Both the position numbers and the translations under genes were made by a program. The notes under the pieces are model-generated. The model was given only the letters and a program-made list of their open reading frames with translations. It had not been told where the DNA came from and searched no databases. Positions 1 through 12,101 of a DNA stretch of 64,000 nucleotides are shown one piece after another. Location: assembly GCA_963580275.1 (NCBI GenBank), contig OY756940.1:11059001-11123000 (forward strand), written 5' to 3'. This DNA comes from Crataegus laevigata (lineage: Eukaryota > Streptophyta > Magnoliopsida > Rosales > Rosaceae). The first letter of the stretch is position 1; each line of letters starts with the position of its first letter.

Positions 1-595
1 CGACCTACAGTCGTCCCCGACGAGTTTTTTTTTTGGTATGAAATTCAATTTTTTTTTCTTTCTTTGAAAAAACAATCGAAATTCTAGGGTTTTGATGTAA
101 TGATGAGATTTCTCAAATCTCCGTTCCTATTTGGGTCCCCAATTGGACCCACGTGCTTTGCCGTCCAATTTTTCCGGCCTTCTTCCTCTGCCAAGCACAC
201 CCAGCGCCGCTATTTTGTTCTGTTTCTATCAACTTGAGCCCTAATGGGCTCCAGCTCCTCGGCCCATGTGAAAAAAAAAAATTTGTTTTGTTTCTGGGCT
301 TGCCTGTAGCGGCTCGCATTAAAAAAAATTTGGCTGCTTTAATGGGCCTGCAGCCACCCGAGACCCTCCCCTGCCCAATTTTTTGGGCCTATGTCTCACG
401 GACCAATTTTTTTAGCCATTTGTGGCTTCATTTTTTTTGGGCCCCGAATTTTATTTGCCTAATTATTTTTAGGCCCAATGGGTTTTTATATTTTTTCACC
501 CACATTTTAATTTGGCCCGAAGTCCAAATAAATTAATTCAATTATAATTATACACCTAAAATTATATTTTTGCACATACTTGTTGCATATTTGTT

Positions 596-600
<5 letters not shown>
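1..600. other. Non-coding AT-rich stretch upstream of copia gag
   Basis: No gene is recognised here. The stretch has many short T and A runs and several GGGCC/GGCCC-like patches, and its open frames look like low-complexity noise. It may be the leader of the copia element that follows, in which case the 5' LTR lies beyond the left edge. No sequence resembling the putative 3' LTR at 6090-6372 is visible here. Confidence 0.5.

Positions 601-650
<50 letters not shown>
601..650. repeat. (TA)n microsatellite
   Basis: About 25 uninterrupted TA units lie just upstream of the hairpin-rich copia leader. The length is likely to be polymorphic. Confidence 0.95.
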
Positions 651-654
<4 letters not shown>

Positions 655-674
655 GTTTGCCTGTAGGAATATAT

Positions 675-831
675 GAACCTAAAGTTTATAATTATTTTGA
701 AACCTGAAGTTTCTTATAAAAATGCCTCGCTTGAAAACCTGAAGTTTTCATTTAAAAACATCACCCATGAAAACCCGAAGTTTTTCATGCAAAATTAAAC
801 CAATACATGTCTATTAGAACCTGTATGTTCT
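675..831 (+). repeat. Series of five short hairpins in the copia leader
   Basis: Five imperfectly repeated units each carry a small inverted repeat around a CCTGAAG-like loop: about 675-687, 699-713, 732-750, 767-788 and 816-831. The stem at 732-750 is perfect (TGAAAAC ... GTTTTCA). The units are spaced about 25-50 nt apart and sit just before the gag start, where leader RNA structure would be transcribed. Confidence 0.7.
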
Positions 832-904
832 ACTCCTATGTGAATGGATTGATTTTTCTCCATTACACTCACCACATCTTGTCCATCTATTTTGTGATAG
901 GAAC

Positions 905-1915
905 ATGTCAAATTTGAACAAACTCGACTTCACCGCTTTAGAGGTTTCTGGAAAGAACTACCTCAAGTAGGTTCAAGATGTGAAGCTCCACCTCACTGCA
1001 AAGAACTTGTGTCATGCCATTGAAAAAGCAACAGATGAGCCTGTTAGCGAAGCTGAAAAAGTCATTGCTATGATCTTCATTCGAAGATACATCCATGATG
1101 CTCTGCAAACTAAGTATCTTGCTGAGGAGGATCCACGTGCATTATGGGTCACTTTGGCTGATCGTTTTGATCACCAAAATGACATATTCTTGCCTGAAGC
1201 AAGACACGACTGGCAGCATTTGCGCTTCCAAGACTTTAAGTCTGTGAATGAATATAATTCTAAAGTTTGTCGAATTCGATCACTTCTCAAGTTTTGCAAT
1301 GAAACTTTGACCGAAGAGGATCTTCTGGAGAAGACCTATTCGGCCTTCTCTGCTTCTAATATTGTCCTGCAGCAACAATATAGAGCTCAGAAGTTCACCA
1401 AGTTCTCGGATTTGATCTCTGTTCTCCTTCTCGCTGAAAAGTAGAACCAGTTGTTGATGAAGAATCATCAAGCTCGACCTACTAGGGCTACTGCTGTGCC
1501 TGAAGCACATTATAGCACTACTCAGCACCCAAAACGCCAAAAGAGGCATGGGAGGGGCGGCCAGAAGCCATCCCACCAAGGTCAACAGAGCCAAGGCCCA
1601 TCCAAGGGAGGAAACAAAGTCCAGAAGGGCCCAAACCTCGCTCCCAAGGCCCATAACTTCAAGAATAAGGGCAAAGCACCTAAAACCATGGATGACGATA
1701 TATGCTATCGATGTGGTTCAAAGGACCATTGGTCCCGTGTTTGCCGCGCTCCCGAGAAGGTTGTAGATGAATATCATTCTTGTCGTAGAAGTTTGAATCA
1801 AACTTCATGCAAGTGGACGAACCGGAGACTACAAAGATGGAGGTTTATGACTTTCAGGAGGATACCACCCCTATGGAAGATTAGAATCTTAGATATAGAC
1901 TTATTTTTTAGTTGA
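905..1915 (+). pseudogene. copia gag, interrupted by two in-frame stops
   Basis: A single frame runs from ATG 905 to 1915 and is interrupted by TAG at 968-970 and TAG at 1442-1444. It encodes a plant copia capsid-like protein. The start has the KLDFTALEVSGKNYL-type N-terminus usual for this gag family. The middle is helical and charged. A basic Gln/Gly/Lys-rich tail precedes a CCHC zinc knuckle (CYRCGSKDHWSRVC, about 1703-1744) that would bind RNA. The first stop is where Trp is common in the family (TGG to TAG) and the second is compatible with CAG to TAG, so both may be single transitions. It cannot make a full capsid protein. Confidence 0.85.
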
Positions 1916-2132
1916 AATAAGACAAATAGGGCTAAATTCCACCTAGTGGCCGAACCCCCCTTGTTTTTGGTTGATTTTTGAACAATTTTCCTTTATGTTT
2001 TGGATTATTAGTTGGTGATTTGTTTTTGGATATTAAGTTTTAATCCTTGAATAAATGATATTATTTTGAATTGATAATTGTTTTATAAACTTTTATGCAT
2101 GTGACCGATTTAAATTAATTTTTTCATTCTAG

Positions 2133-2790
2133 GTATGACTAGTGGGAAAGTTAATTGTCTGGTAGATAGTGCAACCACGCACACTGTTTTGGTGAATGCA
2201 TCTATTTCACTAACTTCATACCTAAGAATGCACCTCTGACAACCCTCTCAGGCCCATCCAACCTGATAGAAGGATACGGTAAGGCACGTATAATGTTGTC
2301 TAATGGTACAATCTTGACCATTGCTGAGACACTCTATTCTCCACGTTCCGGAAGAACGTTGTTAAGTTTCAAAGATATTAGAGATAATAATTACCACACT
2401 GAAACCCACGTAGAAAATGGAGTTGAATTTCTGTACATAACTTCCTACGAATATGGCCAGAAGCGTATTCTAGAAAAGATAGAGTGTATCCCGAGTGGTC
2501 TGTATACTACAACCATACGCCTCATAGAATGCCACTATATGGCCGGCCCTACTACTAGGACCGCGCACCAAATAACACTTTGGCATGATCGTTTGGGACA
2601 TCCTGGACGAATAGCGATGCACCGTATCCTCAAATCATCACACGGGCATCCACTAACCCGAAGTTTAGGTTCGATCCAAGGAATCGCATGTCAAACATGT
2701 TCTATAGGAAAGCTTATTACCAAGCCTTCTTATGACAAGATTCATTCGAATCCTCCTATTTTCTACAACGGATTCAGGGGGACATTTGTG
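2133..2790 (+). pseudogene. copia protease and GAG-pre-integrase remnant
   Basis: The retroviral-type aspartic protease motif survives as LVDSATTHTVL at about 2160-2192; D-S-[GA]-[AC]-T is the active-site signature. A frame break follows near 2230. From 2293 the frame carries the GAG-pre-integrase region with the WHDRLGHPG motif (about 2581-2607) and a zinc-binding CXXC pair (CQTC, about 2692-2703). Gag and pol are on separate pieces with decayed spacer sequence from 1916 to 2132. Confidence 0.75.
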
Positions 2791-3842
2791 GACCAATTTA
2801 ACCTCCCTGCAGACTATTTAGATGTTTTATGGTTTTGGTTGACGCTTCCACACGTTGGTCACACGTGTGCTTATTGTCTACAAAGAACGTTACATTCTCC
2901 AAACTGTTGGCTTAGGTTATCAAGCTCAGGGCTCACCATCCTGATTATCCAATCAAACCTATTTGACTGGATAATGCTGGAGAATTCAAATATAAAACTT
3001 TTGATGACTATTGCATGTCGGTTGGGGTTAAAGTTGAACATCCAGTACCCCATGTTCACACCCAGAACGGCCTGGCAGAGGTTTTCATTAAGCGCTTATA
3101 AATGATTGCTCGATCGTTGGTCATACGTACCAAGCTCCTGATCACTGCTTGGGGCCATGCAATATTACATGCAGTAAAATTGGTCCGCCTGAGGCCTATT
3201 GCGACACAACCATTTAGTGCCCTTCAGTTGGTTACCGGATGTGAACCCGACATATCGCATCTGCGCGTTTTTGGTTGTGCGGTATATGTGCTGATCTCGC
3301 TGCCCTTACGTACAAAAATGGGGCCTCAACGAAGAATGGGAATCTATGTCGGATATGATTCTCCTTCGATTATTCATTACTTAGAACCTTTGACAGGCAA
3401 TCTGTTTACCGCTCGTTTTGCGGGTTGTCACTTCTATGAGACAGTCTTCCCGTCGTTAGGGAGAGATAAGAATGTCAACATTCCTGAAGAACGACACGAA
3501 TTATCGTGGACGACTCCCATTTTGTCTCACTTAGATCCCTGCACTGCTCAGTCTGAAACTGAAGTGCAGCGCATATTCGATCTTCAGAGCATAGCTCAGA
3601 GCATGCCAAATGCTTTCACCGATCTAGCACGCGTGACAAGATCACACATTCTAGCTGCGAATACGCCTGCAAAGATAGATGTACCAAGTGTACAACGAAC
3701 TACCCTCCTGGAAGCCCGGGACGCCAATTCTGGTGATCCACATACATTAACGGCTAGCCAATCATCTGCCCCTACACAAAAGCGTGGCAAACCTCTTGGT
3801 TCAAATGATTCATACCCCCGGAAGAGGAAAACCACGACATAA
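2760..3842 (+). pseudogene. copia integrase, frameshifted
   Basis: Integrase core remnants are spread over two frames. In the first part, pieces near 2830-3100 translate to integrase-like text, including the region around DNAGEFTS and the HTQNGLAE motif, but only with a change of frame. The second part (3102-3842) starts at the MIARSLVIRTKL motif and contains HLRVFGCAVYV and GIYVGYDSPS, which are typical of the copia integrase C-terminal half. A Ser/Thr-rich linker leads into RT. The catalytic DDE residues are not in one open frame, so the enzyme is dead. Confidence 0.75.
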
Positions 3843-3860
3843 GGTCCTGAAGAGCCTACC

Positions 3861-5672
3861 GTGAATCCAACTATCGCTTACTCATTCTACCCAACTCATG
3901 AGGAAATTCTAGATTATGGAAGCGTCCTTGAAGAGACGAATCCTCATTCCGAGAATCGTGAGATTTCGGTCTATTATGCTAGCTTAGATGATGTGTGGCG
4001 TAGAAATGAGATGATTGTCGACGATGCATTAGCATTTGCAGTAGCTACTGAGATCATGTTAAGCGATGACATTGAACCGCGTTCCGTTGATGAATGTCGA
4101 CATAGAGCTAATTGGTCAAACTGGAAACAAGCAATCCAAGTCGAACTCGATTCACTTGCGAAACGTAAGGTGTTTGGACCTGTAGTTCCTATTCCTCCAC
4201 ATGTGAAGCCCGTTGGCTACAAGTGGGTTTTCGCTCAGAAGCGTAATGAGAAGAACGAAATTGTGCGTTACAAAGCTTGTCTTGTTGTGCAAGGCTTCTC
4301 ACAACACCCTGGGATTGACTATGACGAAACTTATTCACCAGTTATGGATGTGATTACTTTTCACTACCTTATCAGTTTGGTAGTTTTCGAAAAACTGGAT
4401 ATGCAGTTGATGGACGTAGTAACTGTGTATCTCTATAGGGATCTTGATACGGAAATTTATATGAAAGTTCCCGAAAGACTTACGTTGACTGGTTTAAATA
4501 TTTCCAAACCCCGGAACACGCTCTTAATTCGGCTGAGGTGTTCACTCTACGATTGGAAGCAATCCGAAAGAATGTGGTATAACCGTCTAATTGAGTATTT
4601 GACTAGTCAGGGATATGTGAACAACAAATTATGCCCTTGTGTGTTCATTAAGAAGTCACATTTCGGATTTGCGATTGTTGCAGTATATGTCGATGACATG
4701 AACCTCATCGGAACTCCTGAAGAGCTCGCACGAACTGCTTTGCACCTGAAGTCGAAATTTGAGATGAAAGATCTAGGTAAGACTCGATATTGTCTCGGTC
4801 TCGAGATAGAGCATTGTTCGGATGGAATCCTAGTACATCAATCGAAGTCTTCAAGTACTCCTATGGTCGTTCGTACGCTAGATGCAAAACGAGATCCTTT
4901 CCGTCTGAAGGAAGATGATGAAGATATTTTGGAGCCTGAAGTTCCTTATCTAAGTGCAATAGGCATTTTATTGTACTCAGCTCAATACACTAGACCCGAC
5001 ATCTCATTCGCTGTTAATCTTTTGGCAAGATACAGTAATGCACCTACACGCAGACACTGGACTGGCGTGAAAAACATCTTCCGTTACCTTAAAGGTACTA
5101 CGGATCTGGGCTTGTTCTATCCCTACGAATCCTCGAATGATGCTACACCTTATGCTTCTCGAGTTGATTCTCGCATTGTTAGTTATGCCGACGCAGGATA
5201 CTTATCTGATCCGCACAAGGCGCGTTCTCAAACGGGTTATGTCTTTACCGTTGGAGGCACCACAATCTCTTGGAGGTCAACGAAACAGACCTTAGTTGCC
5301 ACTTCGTCTAATCATGCTGAAATTCTCGCCTTACATGAAGCAACTCGGGAATGCTTTTGGTTGAGATCAGTAGTGGGCCATATTCGAAACTCCTGCGATC
5401 TTTATCCCGCCGTTGATGTCCCGACAACAATCTTTGAGGACAACGCAGCTTGCATCGAACAGCTCAAGAAGGGTTACATCAAAGGAGACAACACCAAGCA
5501 CATTGCACCAAAGTTTTTCTTTTCACATCAACAACAAGAGCATTAGAAGATTGAAGTCACGCAAATCCGTTCACAAGACAATATGGCCGACCTCTTCACC
5601 AAATCACTGCCAAATGCGACGTTTCAAAAGCTTGTTCATGGAATTGGTATTCATAAACTTTCTGAGTTGTAA
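3861..5672 (+). pseudogene. copia reverse transcriptase/RNase H, largely open but with a deletion
   Basis: An open frame of 561 codons stops at TAG 5544-5546 and then continues in frame to TAA 5670-5672 (..DNMADLFTKSLP..). Landmarks are W-KQAIQVELDSL (RT start), VPIPPHVKPVGYKWVF, AVYVDDM (the YVDD catalytic pair, about 4684-4704), the KGTTDLGLFY linker and RNase H text YADAGYLSDPHKARSQTGYVF. The thumb segment that normally lies between the HQS motif and STPMVVRSL is missing at about 4843-4855, an internal deletion of a few tens of residues judged from the usual family layout. RNase H motifs look intact. The deletion and the stop argue against activity. Confidence 0.85.
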
Positions 5673-6089
5673 CTTTGATATTTCTCTTTGGAATTATGTC
5701 AAACTCAGGGGGAGTATCATGTAGATACTTGTTTGATCTTAATGTACTCTTTTTCCCTACGATTAGGAGCATTTTTCCCACTAGGTTTTTGCTACCTGAC
5801 TAGGTTTTAACGAGGCACCCTCCTTGGGCCGGTCATATCCCTGATGACGTCCTGTAGACGTTTCTTTTGACTTTGCATTTCTCACGCATTTTTCCTTAGA
5901 CTATGAATTTTGTTCCTACTCGAGTTTTTGCCATAGCCTTAGGGTTTTTTGTGAGACTTACTTACTTATGCAAATTCCTACCTTATTGAGAATAAGCGTT
6001 GTTCCTTGGAATCAGCACTGACAAGTCGACTTCATCAACTTCTGCATGATGGTAAATCTACCTTGAGTATTTACACACTCAAGGAGGAG

Positions 6090-6372
6090 TGTTGTAAACA
6101 TTCCTAGTTTAAGTGTGATTGTGTAAATCCTAGATAAGATTTTATTAAGGTTTATCCTTACCTATTGTATATCATATTCCTTGGAGATCAAGGAATATCC
6201 TTATCTTATTATTATTATAAATAAAGGTGCAATGTAGGAGGGAAACACACACACATTCCCCTACAATTCTACAAACACACATCTCTCTTTTCTCTCTTTC
6301 TCTGCCGCCGGCCTCTCTCCCTTTGTCAGATAAAAATAGACCACAACACGTCCTAAACCCTAGACCACAACA
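6090..6372 (+). repeat. Putative copia 3' LTR
   Basis: It starts TGTTG directly after a purine tract (AAGGAGGAGTG) and ends CACAACA, giving TGTTGT/ACAACA ends. Inside are a TATA box (6216-6223) and a perfect 10-bp stem with a 5-nt loop (6174-6183 with 6189-6198). The CT-rich stretch 6280-6325 fits a 5' leader. No second LTR copy is in the window for comparison, so the right boundary is inferred from the terminal dinucleotide only. Confidence 0.55.
6216..6223 (+). promoter_or_regulatory. TATA box of the putative copia LTR
   Basis: TATAAATA lies in the expected middle (U3/R) part of the LTR, followed about 30 nt later by a purine/AC-rich start region. Confidence 0.5.
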
Positions 6373-7585
6373 TGAAAACAATTTTAAATAGATTTTTGTT
6401 TTGGATTTTACTTTTTGAATATATTTTTATGTGTTACTTAATTTACTTTTACTCTCTCTCTATCATTCCTATTTTATATCTTTCGTTTTTTTTTCATTAT
6501 ATTTCTCTTTCTCTAACTTAAAATAAAAACAAAAAATATATTGGCTACCAAACCATCGTTAGTTATATGAATTTTATCTTCAATCCTTTTTAAACAAAGC
6601 TAACTTAATTGGTATCAAAGTCACATTTTAAAATACAGTGAACTAACAATTCATCAGGAGTACAACTTTACAAGTATATGTTTTACAACTTAATAAAAAG
6701 ATTCAAATATAAATGCAAAAAGACAACACACTAAGCTGATCAACTGTCGTAACTCATATCTGTCAACACGAATTAACAATTTAAATCTAATCAAACCTAC
6801 AGCTCTCAAAAAAATAAAAATTATGGTATTATCGGTACGCCTGCGGACGCTGATAATGACCCGGCAACCTCAATGCTTCTTAATCGGACACTAATCATCT
6901 TTTACAAATAAAATCCAGACAAAACATCCACCTGTGAGTTGACAAGGGGACCTCCTAGAGACGACGCCGTATCGAATTCCCCCCGAATCTGCATCTGAAA
7001 CTCGATTTTTCTCACTGCATTAAGGTCACCTCAGCTTTCCATTTCAAGAAGAACCCTTCTTAAAAGCTTGCAACTTTTGCATTTATAGTAAGATTTGATA
7101 GCAAATTTTGGTGCTTTTGGCTTTTTGGAGAATCAGATTTGGAAAAGCTCAACTTCCGGAGCACCGTATAAGGTAATGCTTCTTCTGGGCTTATATCAAA
7201 AGCAGCTTCGTAAGTTTGCAATCATTTATTTTCCCCGATAGAACTTGATAGTGACACTGAAAGTCTGGAACTGTATCCTCATCAGAAAGAGAGAAAATTT
7301 TAGTAAGATTTTTAAGTTTTGGGTTTTCTGGGGGTTTGATTTTTGGGCAACTTTTCCTTTGAAGTTTGGATTTTTAATTATTTATTTTTGTGTATTGTTG
7401 GGTATTAAAGAATGAACAGTAGCATTCAATGTGATTGTGCAAGCTAAACATAGCAACAATGTGAGAGAAGATGAGATTTGAGGCACTGGGTAGCTCACTT
7501 GGGTTTACTGCTTATAGAAAGAGGGGATAGCAGTAGAGGTGTCATGGGGGTTTTGTATAAGCATCAGATTCGCCGGTTAACGAAA
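6373..7585. other. Intergenic region and 5' UTR of the galactosyltransferase gene
   Basis: No coding sequence is recognised. 6373-6900 is AT-rich. From about 6960 the sequence becomes less AT-biased and probably holds the promoter and 5' untranslated leader of the downstream gene. An in-frame ATG at 7478 lies 36 codons upstream of the chosen start, so part of this region could be translated. Confidence 0.5.
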
Positions 7586-10500
7586 ATGAAGAAGTGGTCC
7601 GGGGGCTTGTTAATCGTAGTTCTTGCTATGATATTGGTTTTTCGATACTCCAGCATTGTCAAAATCGAGCCTCCAACACAGACGCCTAAGCAGTCGGCTG
7701 CTGAGTTCTTTGGAAACCATCCAACAACTAATGATTCTGTTATTGTGGATTCGGAGAAGAAAGGAGAAAAGCCATATAGGAAACCCCATTTTGTAGAAGT
7801 TGATGGGCTGGATGATCTTTTTGCTTCACATGACATTTTCAAAGAAGGGTCGAGGGCCTTGCTTGTATGGCCTCACATGCGTACCCTACTCTCCAGGTCC
7901 GATGCTTTGCCTGAAACAGCTAAAGGGGTTAAAGAGGCCTCCGTTGCGTGGAAAGACTTGTTGTCCGCAATTGACAAGGACAAGGCTTCCAAATTAAACA
8001 AAAGTGATAACGAGGAAGACAAAAATTGCCCTTTCTCTGTAAGTACTTTTGGCAAGATAGAGTCAAGATACGAGAATATACTTGATATCCCTTGTGGCCT
8101 CATTGATGATTCTTCCATTTCTTTGGTTGGCATTCCTAATGGGCACTCTAGAAGCTTTCAAATCCAACTCCTAGGCTCCCAACTTTTAGGAGAGTCTGAG
8201 CCTCCTATTATCTTGCATTACAACGTCAGTCTCCCCGGTGATAACATGACACAGGAGCCATTTGTAGTTCAAAATACATGGACTCATGAACTTGGGTGGG
8301 GGAAAGAGGAAAGGTGCCCTTCTCACAGGTCTCCTAGCAACCTCAAAGGTAAATAACTAAATTTTCTGTTTCGACTTCGGACTGAGAGTGTCAAGTGTAA
8401 CTCTTTCGCCAGAACATTCTCACAATTTGCTTATCATGTGATGGCTCAAATTTGAACCACATTGTGTAAAAAATTTAAATAAACTCATGGTATAAACAAC
8501 TCTAGTAGGATTTTTTCCTTTCTTATTTGTTATTCGAAAAGGGTACTTACAACACTGTTTCCCAATATAGTCAAATCTCGATGTTTGTTATTTTCTGCTT
8601 TCATTTTCTGTCACGTACAAATGAAGCTCCCTTTAGAAATTTTATTTTATTTTATTTTTTTGAAAAAGGGGGTTTTTCGGCTAGAAATCTAACATATTTT
8701 AACAAATTTGACAGTTGATGGACTTGTTCTTTGCAATGAACAAGCTGTGAGAAGCTCATCGGAAGAAAATCTAAATGTGAGTCAGCCTAGTAGGGACATG
8801 TTGACCAATGTTTCCAGAGGTGCCTATGAAGGTTCCAATTTTCCATTTGTTGAAGGGAATCCCTTTACCGCCACATTTTGGGTTGGTTTAGATGGATTTC
8901 ACTTGACTGTGAACGGAAGGCATGAAACATCTTTTGCGTATAGGGAGGTAAGGTATGAATTAATTGGTAATAAGCTAATAACAGATTATTGTACAAAGTT
9001 TGTTGTTCTGCAAGACATTCCGTTTTTGTAAAACAATACAATCTACCTAAAATACTTTTTGCATATGCAGAAACTTGAGCCATGGTCTGTTTCCAAAGTC
9101 AGAGTGGCCGGTGGTCTGGACCTCTTATCTGCCTTAGCAAAAGGCTTGCCTGTTTCTGAGGACCATGATTTAGTTGTTGATGTTGAGCACCTCAGGGCTC
9201 CGCCCACTTCAAAGAAAAGACTATTGATGTTGGTTGGAGTTTTTTCTACTGGAAATAATTTTGAGCGTAGAATGGCCTTGAGGAGGGCTTGGATGCAGTA
9301 CAAGGCTGTGCGTTCTGGAGATGTGGCTGTCCGGTTTTTCATCGGCCTTGTAAGTCAAACATTGCAGACTGGGAGTGGTTTGTTTATATTTTTTACTTAA
9401 ATTGAAATTTAACCTCCAGAACAGATATGGATGAAGAAATTTCTGCTACTTAGCATAGAGCTTGTTGCTCGTTGCTTTCCTTCTTATACTCTTTTACATT
9501 ATGAACCTGAAGAAGTGAAATAATCACTGCATTTAACATACTCTTTGGACCCCAACATATGCATTATAGTTGATATTCATCAACATATTGCTTGCTCGGA
9601 AAAAATTGGCTGGTAATGAGGTTGACAACTTGTTCATACACGCAGCACAAGAACAACCAAGTCAATATTGAGCTGTGGCGAGAAGCGGAAGCATATGGAG
9701 ATATCCAACTGATGCCATTTGTTGATTACTACAGCCTGATCAGTTTGAAGACAATTGCAATTTCTATTTTTGGAGTATGTTGATACAAATTTCTGCAAAC
9801 TAAATTATCCATGACTCATAACTACATTTTTGTTATTGAACTTTTTATTTGTTTTAGAAAATATATTGTTAGAAACGTTACCATTCATCTTATCTTAAAA
9901 ATGCAGACCAAAATCCATCCTGCTAAATATATCATGAAAACAGATGATGATGCTTTTGTTAGAATCGATGAAGTGATCTCTAACCTCAAGGGAAAGCCGA
10001 CCAAAGGTCTCTTGTATGGTCTAATATCCTTTGAATCTTCACCCGATAGGGACAAAGGCAGCAAATGGTTTATTGATAACAGGGTATTCACATCGGATTT
10101 CATTCTGCACAGTGCATTTTGCTTGTTTCACTTTGACTTTGTTTTTCTTATGAGTCTCCTTTTGTGCAGGAATGGCCATATGCTATGTACCCACCATGGG
10201 CCCATGGTCCAGGCTACATAATCTCTCGGGACATCGCCAAATTCATTGTCCGTAGCCACCAGGAAGGGGATCTCAAGGTAAAATTTCTTGTAAACTTTGT
10301 TTTGTTTATAGTTGAAATACAAATGAGCAGGCCTTGAGTTGATTTTCTCACTCCTAAACTGACATCTCGGCGTTATGACTTTTCAGCTCTTTAAACTAGA
10401 GGATGTTGCAATGGGAATCTGGATTCAACAGTTCAAGTATAGGGGTCAAGAAGTGAATTATGTCACAGACGATAAGTTTTACAATGCTGGATGTGAGGCG

Positions 10501-10593
10501 AATTATATTCTCGCTCATTACCAAAGCCCGAGATTGGTGTTGTGCCTATGGGAGAAGCTGCAGAAAGAGCACGAGGCCGTCTGCTGTGAGTAA
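7586..10593 (+). CDS. GALT1: Beta-1,3-galactosyltransferase with galectin domain (GALT1-like)
   Basis: Seven exons (7586-8348, 8715-8947, 9071-9349, 9646-9774, 9907-10083, 10170-10277, 10387-10593) give 631 aa, close to the roughly 640 aa of Arabidopsis GALT1. A short N-terminal signal anchor (about residues 4-22) marks a type II Golgi protein. A galectin-like domain follows at about 165-365. The GT31 catalytic domain starts near RRMALRRAWMQ (about residue 398). The metal-binding acidic triplet is in KTDDDAF (residues 480-482), and LEDVAMGIWI is the acidic motif near the C-terminus. Known family role: adding beta-1,3-galactose to N-glycans (Lewis a epitope) or, in relatives, to arabinogalactan-protein hydroxyproline. 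I prefer GALT1 over the GALT2-6 group from overall similarity recalled from memory. The start at 7586 matches the family N-terminus; an in-frame ATG at 7478 would add 36 residues before the anchor. Confidence 0.9.
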
Positions 10594-10964
10594 AAATGTC
10601 AACTTTAGGGGGAGTTGGCGGTTTTGGCAACATTGTATTGGATAAAAGTTGTAACTGTACAGATATTCTTCAGCCTGAAGAAGTGGGAATTTTGGACTCA
10701 ACTTGTTTTTCTTGTTGGATCAAATGGTATTCTTTTGTTGATTTACAGTAAAGATTCAAGTGGTTTCCCACATTTTAAGGCTTTTTGGTTTTTCTTGATA
10801 GATCATATTGACATCTTCAATGTCTTCGTATCTATTCATGTAGCAAAAAAATTGCCAAGAAGGAATTTGCTTATGCTTACGAGCAAAAGTGCTTTGAGCC
10901 AGTTTAACTTTTTGTAGAAAGCACTTCTACTCATAAGTACTTTTCTAGAAGAACCTTTTTTTTT

Positions 10965-10983
10965 GGGGGGGGGGGGGGGGGGG
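10965..10983 (+). repeat. Poly(G) tract (19 G)
   Basis: A homopolymeric run directly preceded by T9. It could fold as a G-quadruplex, and its length is easily mis-sequenced. Confidence 0.8.
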
Positions 10984-12101
10984 ACTTTAGTAGGGGTTGG
11001 TCTATTAGTGTAAATCTCACATTAAACAGAATCATTTTGGTATCAAATGAAATCAAAATACAATAAAAGTCTTTATTTTTATAAAAATCTTACACAGCTA
11101 ACGTGCTCAAGTGTATACTTTTTTGTAAAATAAAAATACGTTACAAATAACGTGATCGGATGTTCCAACACTCCAGATGGGTGTTGTAAAGCAAGTAGTG
11201 GATGTATGACAATGGAGGGTGATGAGTTGACTTGTGGCTGCAAGCTCACCCCACCCAACCCAACCAGGCAACCACAACCCAACTTCCAGTTTTAGACCAT
11301 GAGAAGTGTGGCGTCGTATTAAATAGAGATCAGATCAGATCAGATCAAGTGTGGCATCAAATTATTGTTATGTTATATTTTAATTGTATGATTGTTTAGA
11401 TAGGAATATTGGTGAACCGACAGCCAATAGGATTCCTCTCCGAATAGGAGAATCTTTAGAATTTGTGAATTGTAACTGTTTATTGTGCATTGTGTAGTTA
11501 GTTTTTATCAAATATTATTTATGTTTAATTTTAAATAAAAATATTTAAAATAATTTATAACCGGAATTGACAAATTTCCAAATCATCACAAAAAAAAAAT
11601 TCAATTAGGATCCGGATTCGACCGACAAAGTCACATTTTTGTACACTTTTCAGCAGATGTGACATTTGGCATGCTGTTTGATGATCATTGGCCGGTGTGG
11701 ATTGGACCAGAAGAAGATTGGCCAATCAAAAGTATCCAAATGGTAAGAACTTTGCCAACACAAGCGTTTCTGGTTGGGACACGTATGCAGAAGAAATTCC
11801 AGTGCGTTACCCTAGCTAAAAGTTTGTTGGAACTTTCGTGAATAAATACGAATATGTCGGACCAAATGATAAAAATATCATCAAGGTTTTTTGATTGATG
11901 GGGAGGTTTTCAAGTTTTGGACCAATCATACTTGCTATCTAGATACCTCACGAGTCACGAGACATAAACTTCTACGTTACGGATGTTTGTACATTTTATT
12001 TGGTTTCTCTCCTTGCGTTATTGGTTGTACTCTAATCGTAACAGAGCGTTTGTTTGGAAATATTATTAAAATGACTAAATTTTTTTTGAAATAAGTCTAT
12101 A

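Larger units (their letters stand above)
661..6372 (+). mobile_element. Degenerate Ty1/copia LTR retrotransposon, 5' LTR not seen
   Basis: The order of domains is that of copia: gag with a CCHC knuckle, protease, GAG-pre-integrase, integrase, reverse transcriptase, RNase H. A purine-rich tract (6081-6089) and a putative 3' LTR (6090-6372) follow. In-frame stops, frame changes and an internal RT deletion make it non-autonomous. A second purine-rich stretch near 5708 lies between pol and the putative LTR. I do not take it as the polypurine tract, because the later one directly abuts a TGTTG LTR-like start. The left boundary is uncertain. Confidence 0.85.

Noticed and set aside
5701..5730. CAGGGGGAGTATC taken as the polypurine tract with an LTR starting TGTAGATAC
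   Set aside because: The stretch is followed by about 370 bp of copia-like 3' sequence and then by a second purine tract directly abutting a TGTTG start with matching ACAACA end, which fits better. It cannot be excluded without a second LTR copy.
11659..12094. Two short plus-strand open frames as a small gene
   Set aside because: No recognisable domain, no plausible splice partners and typical intergenic composition.
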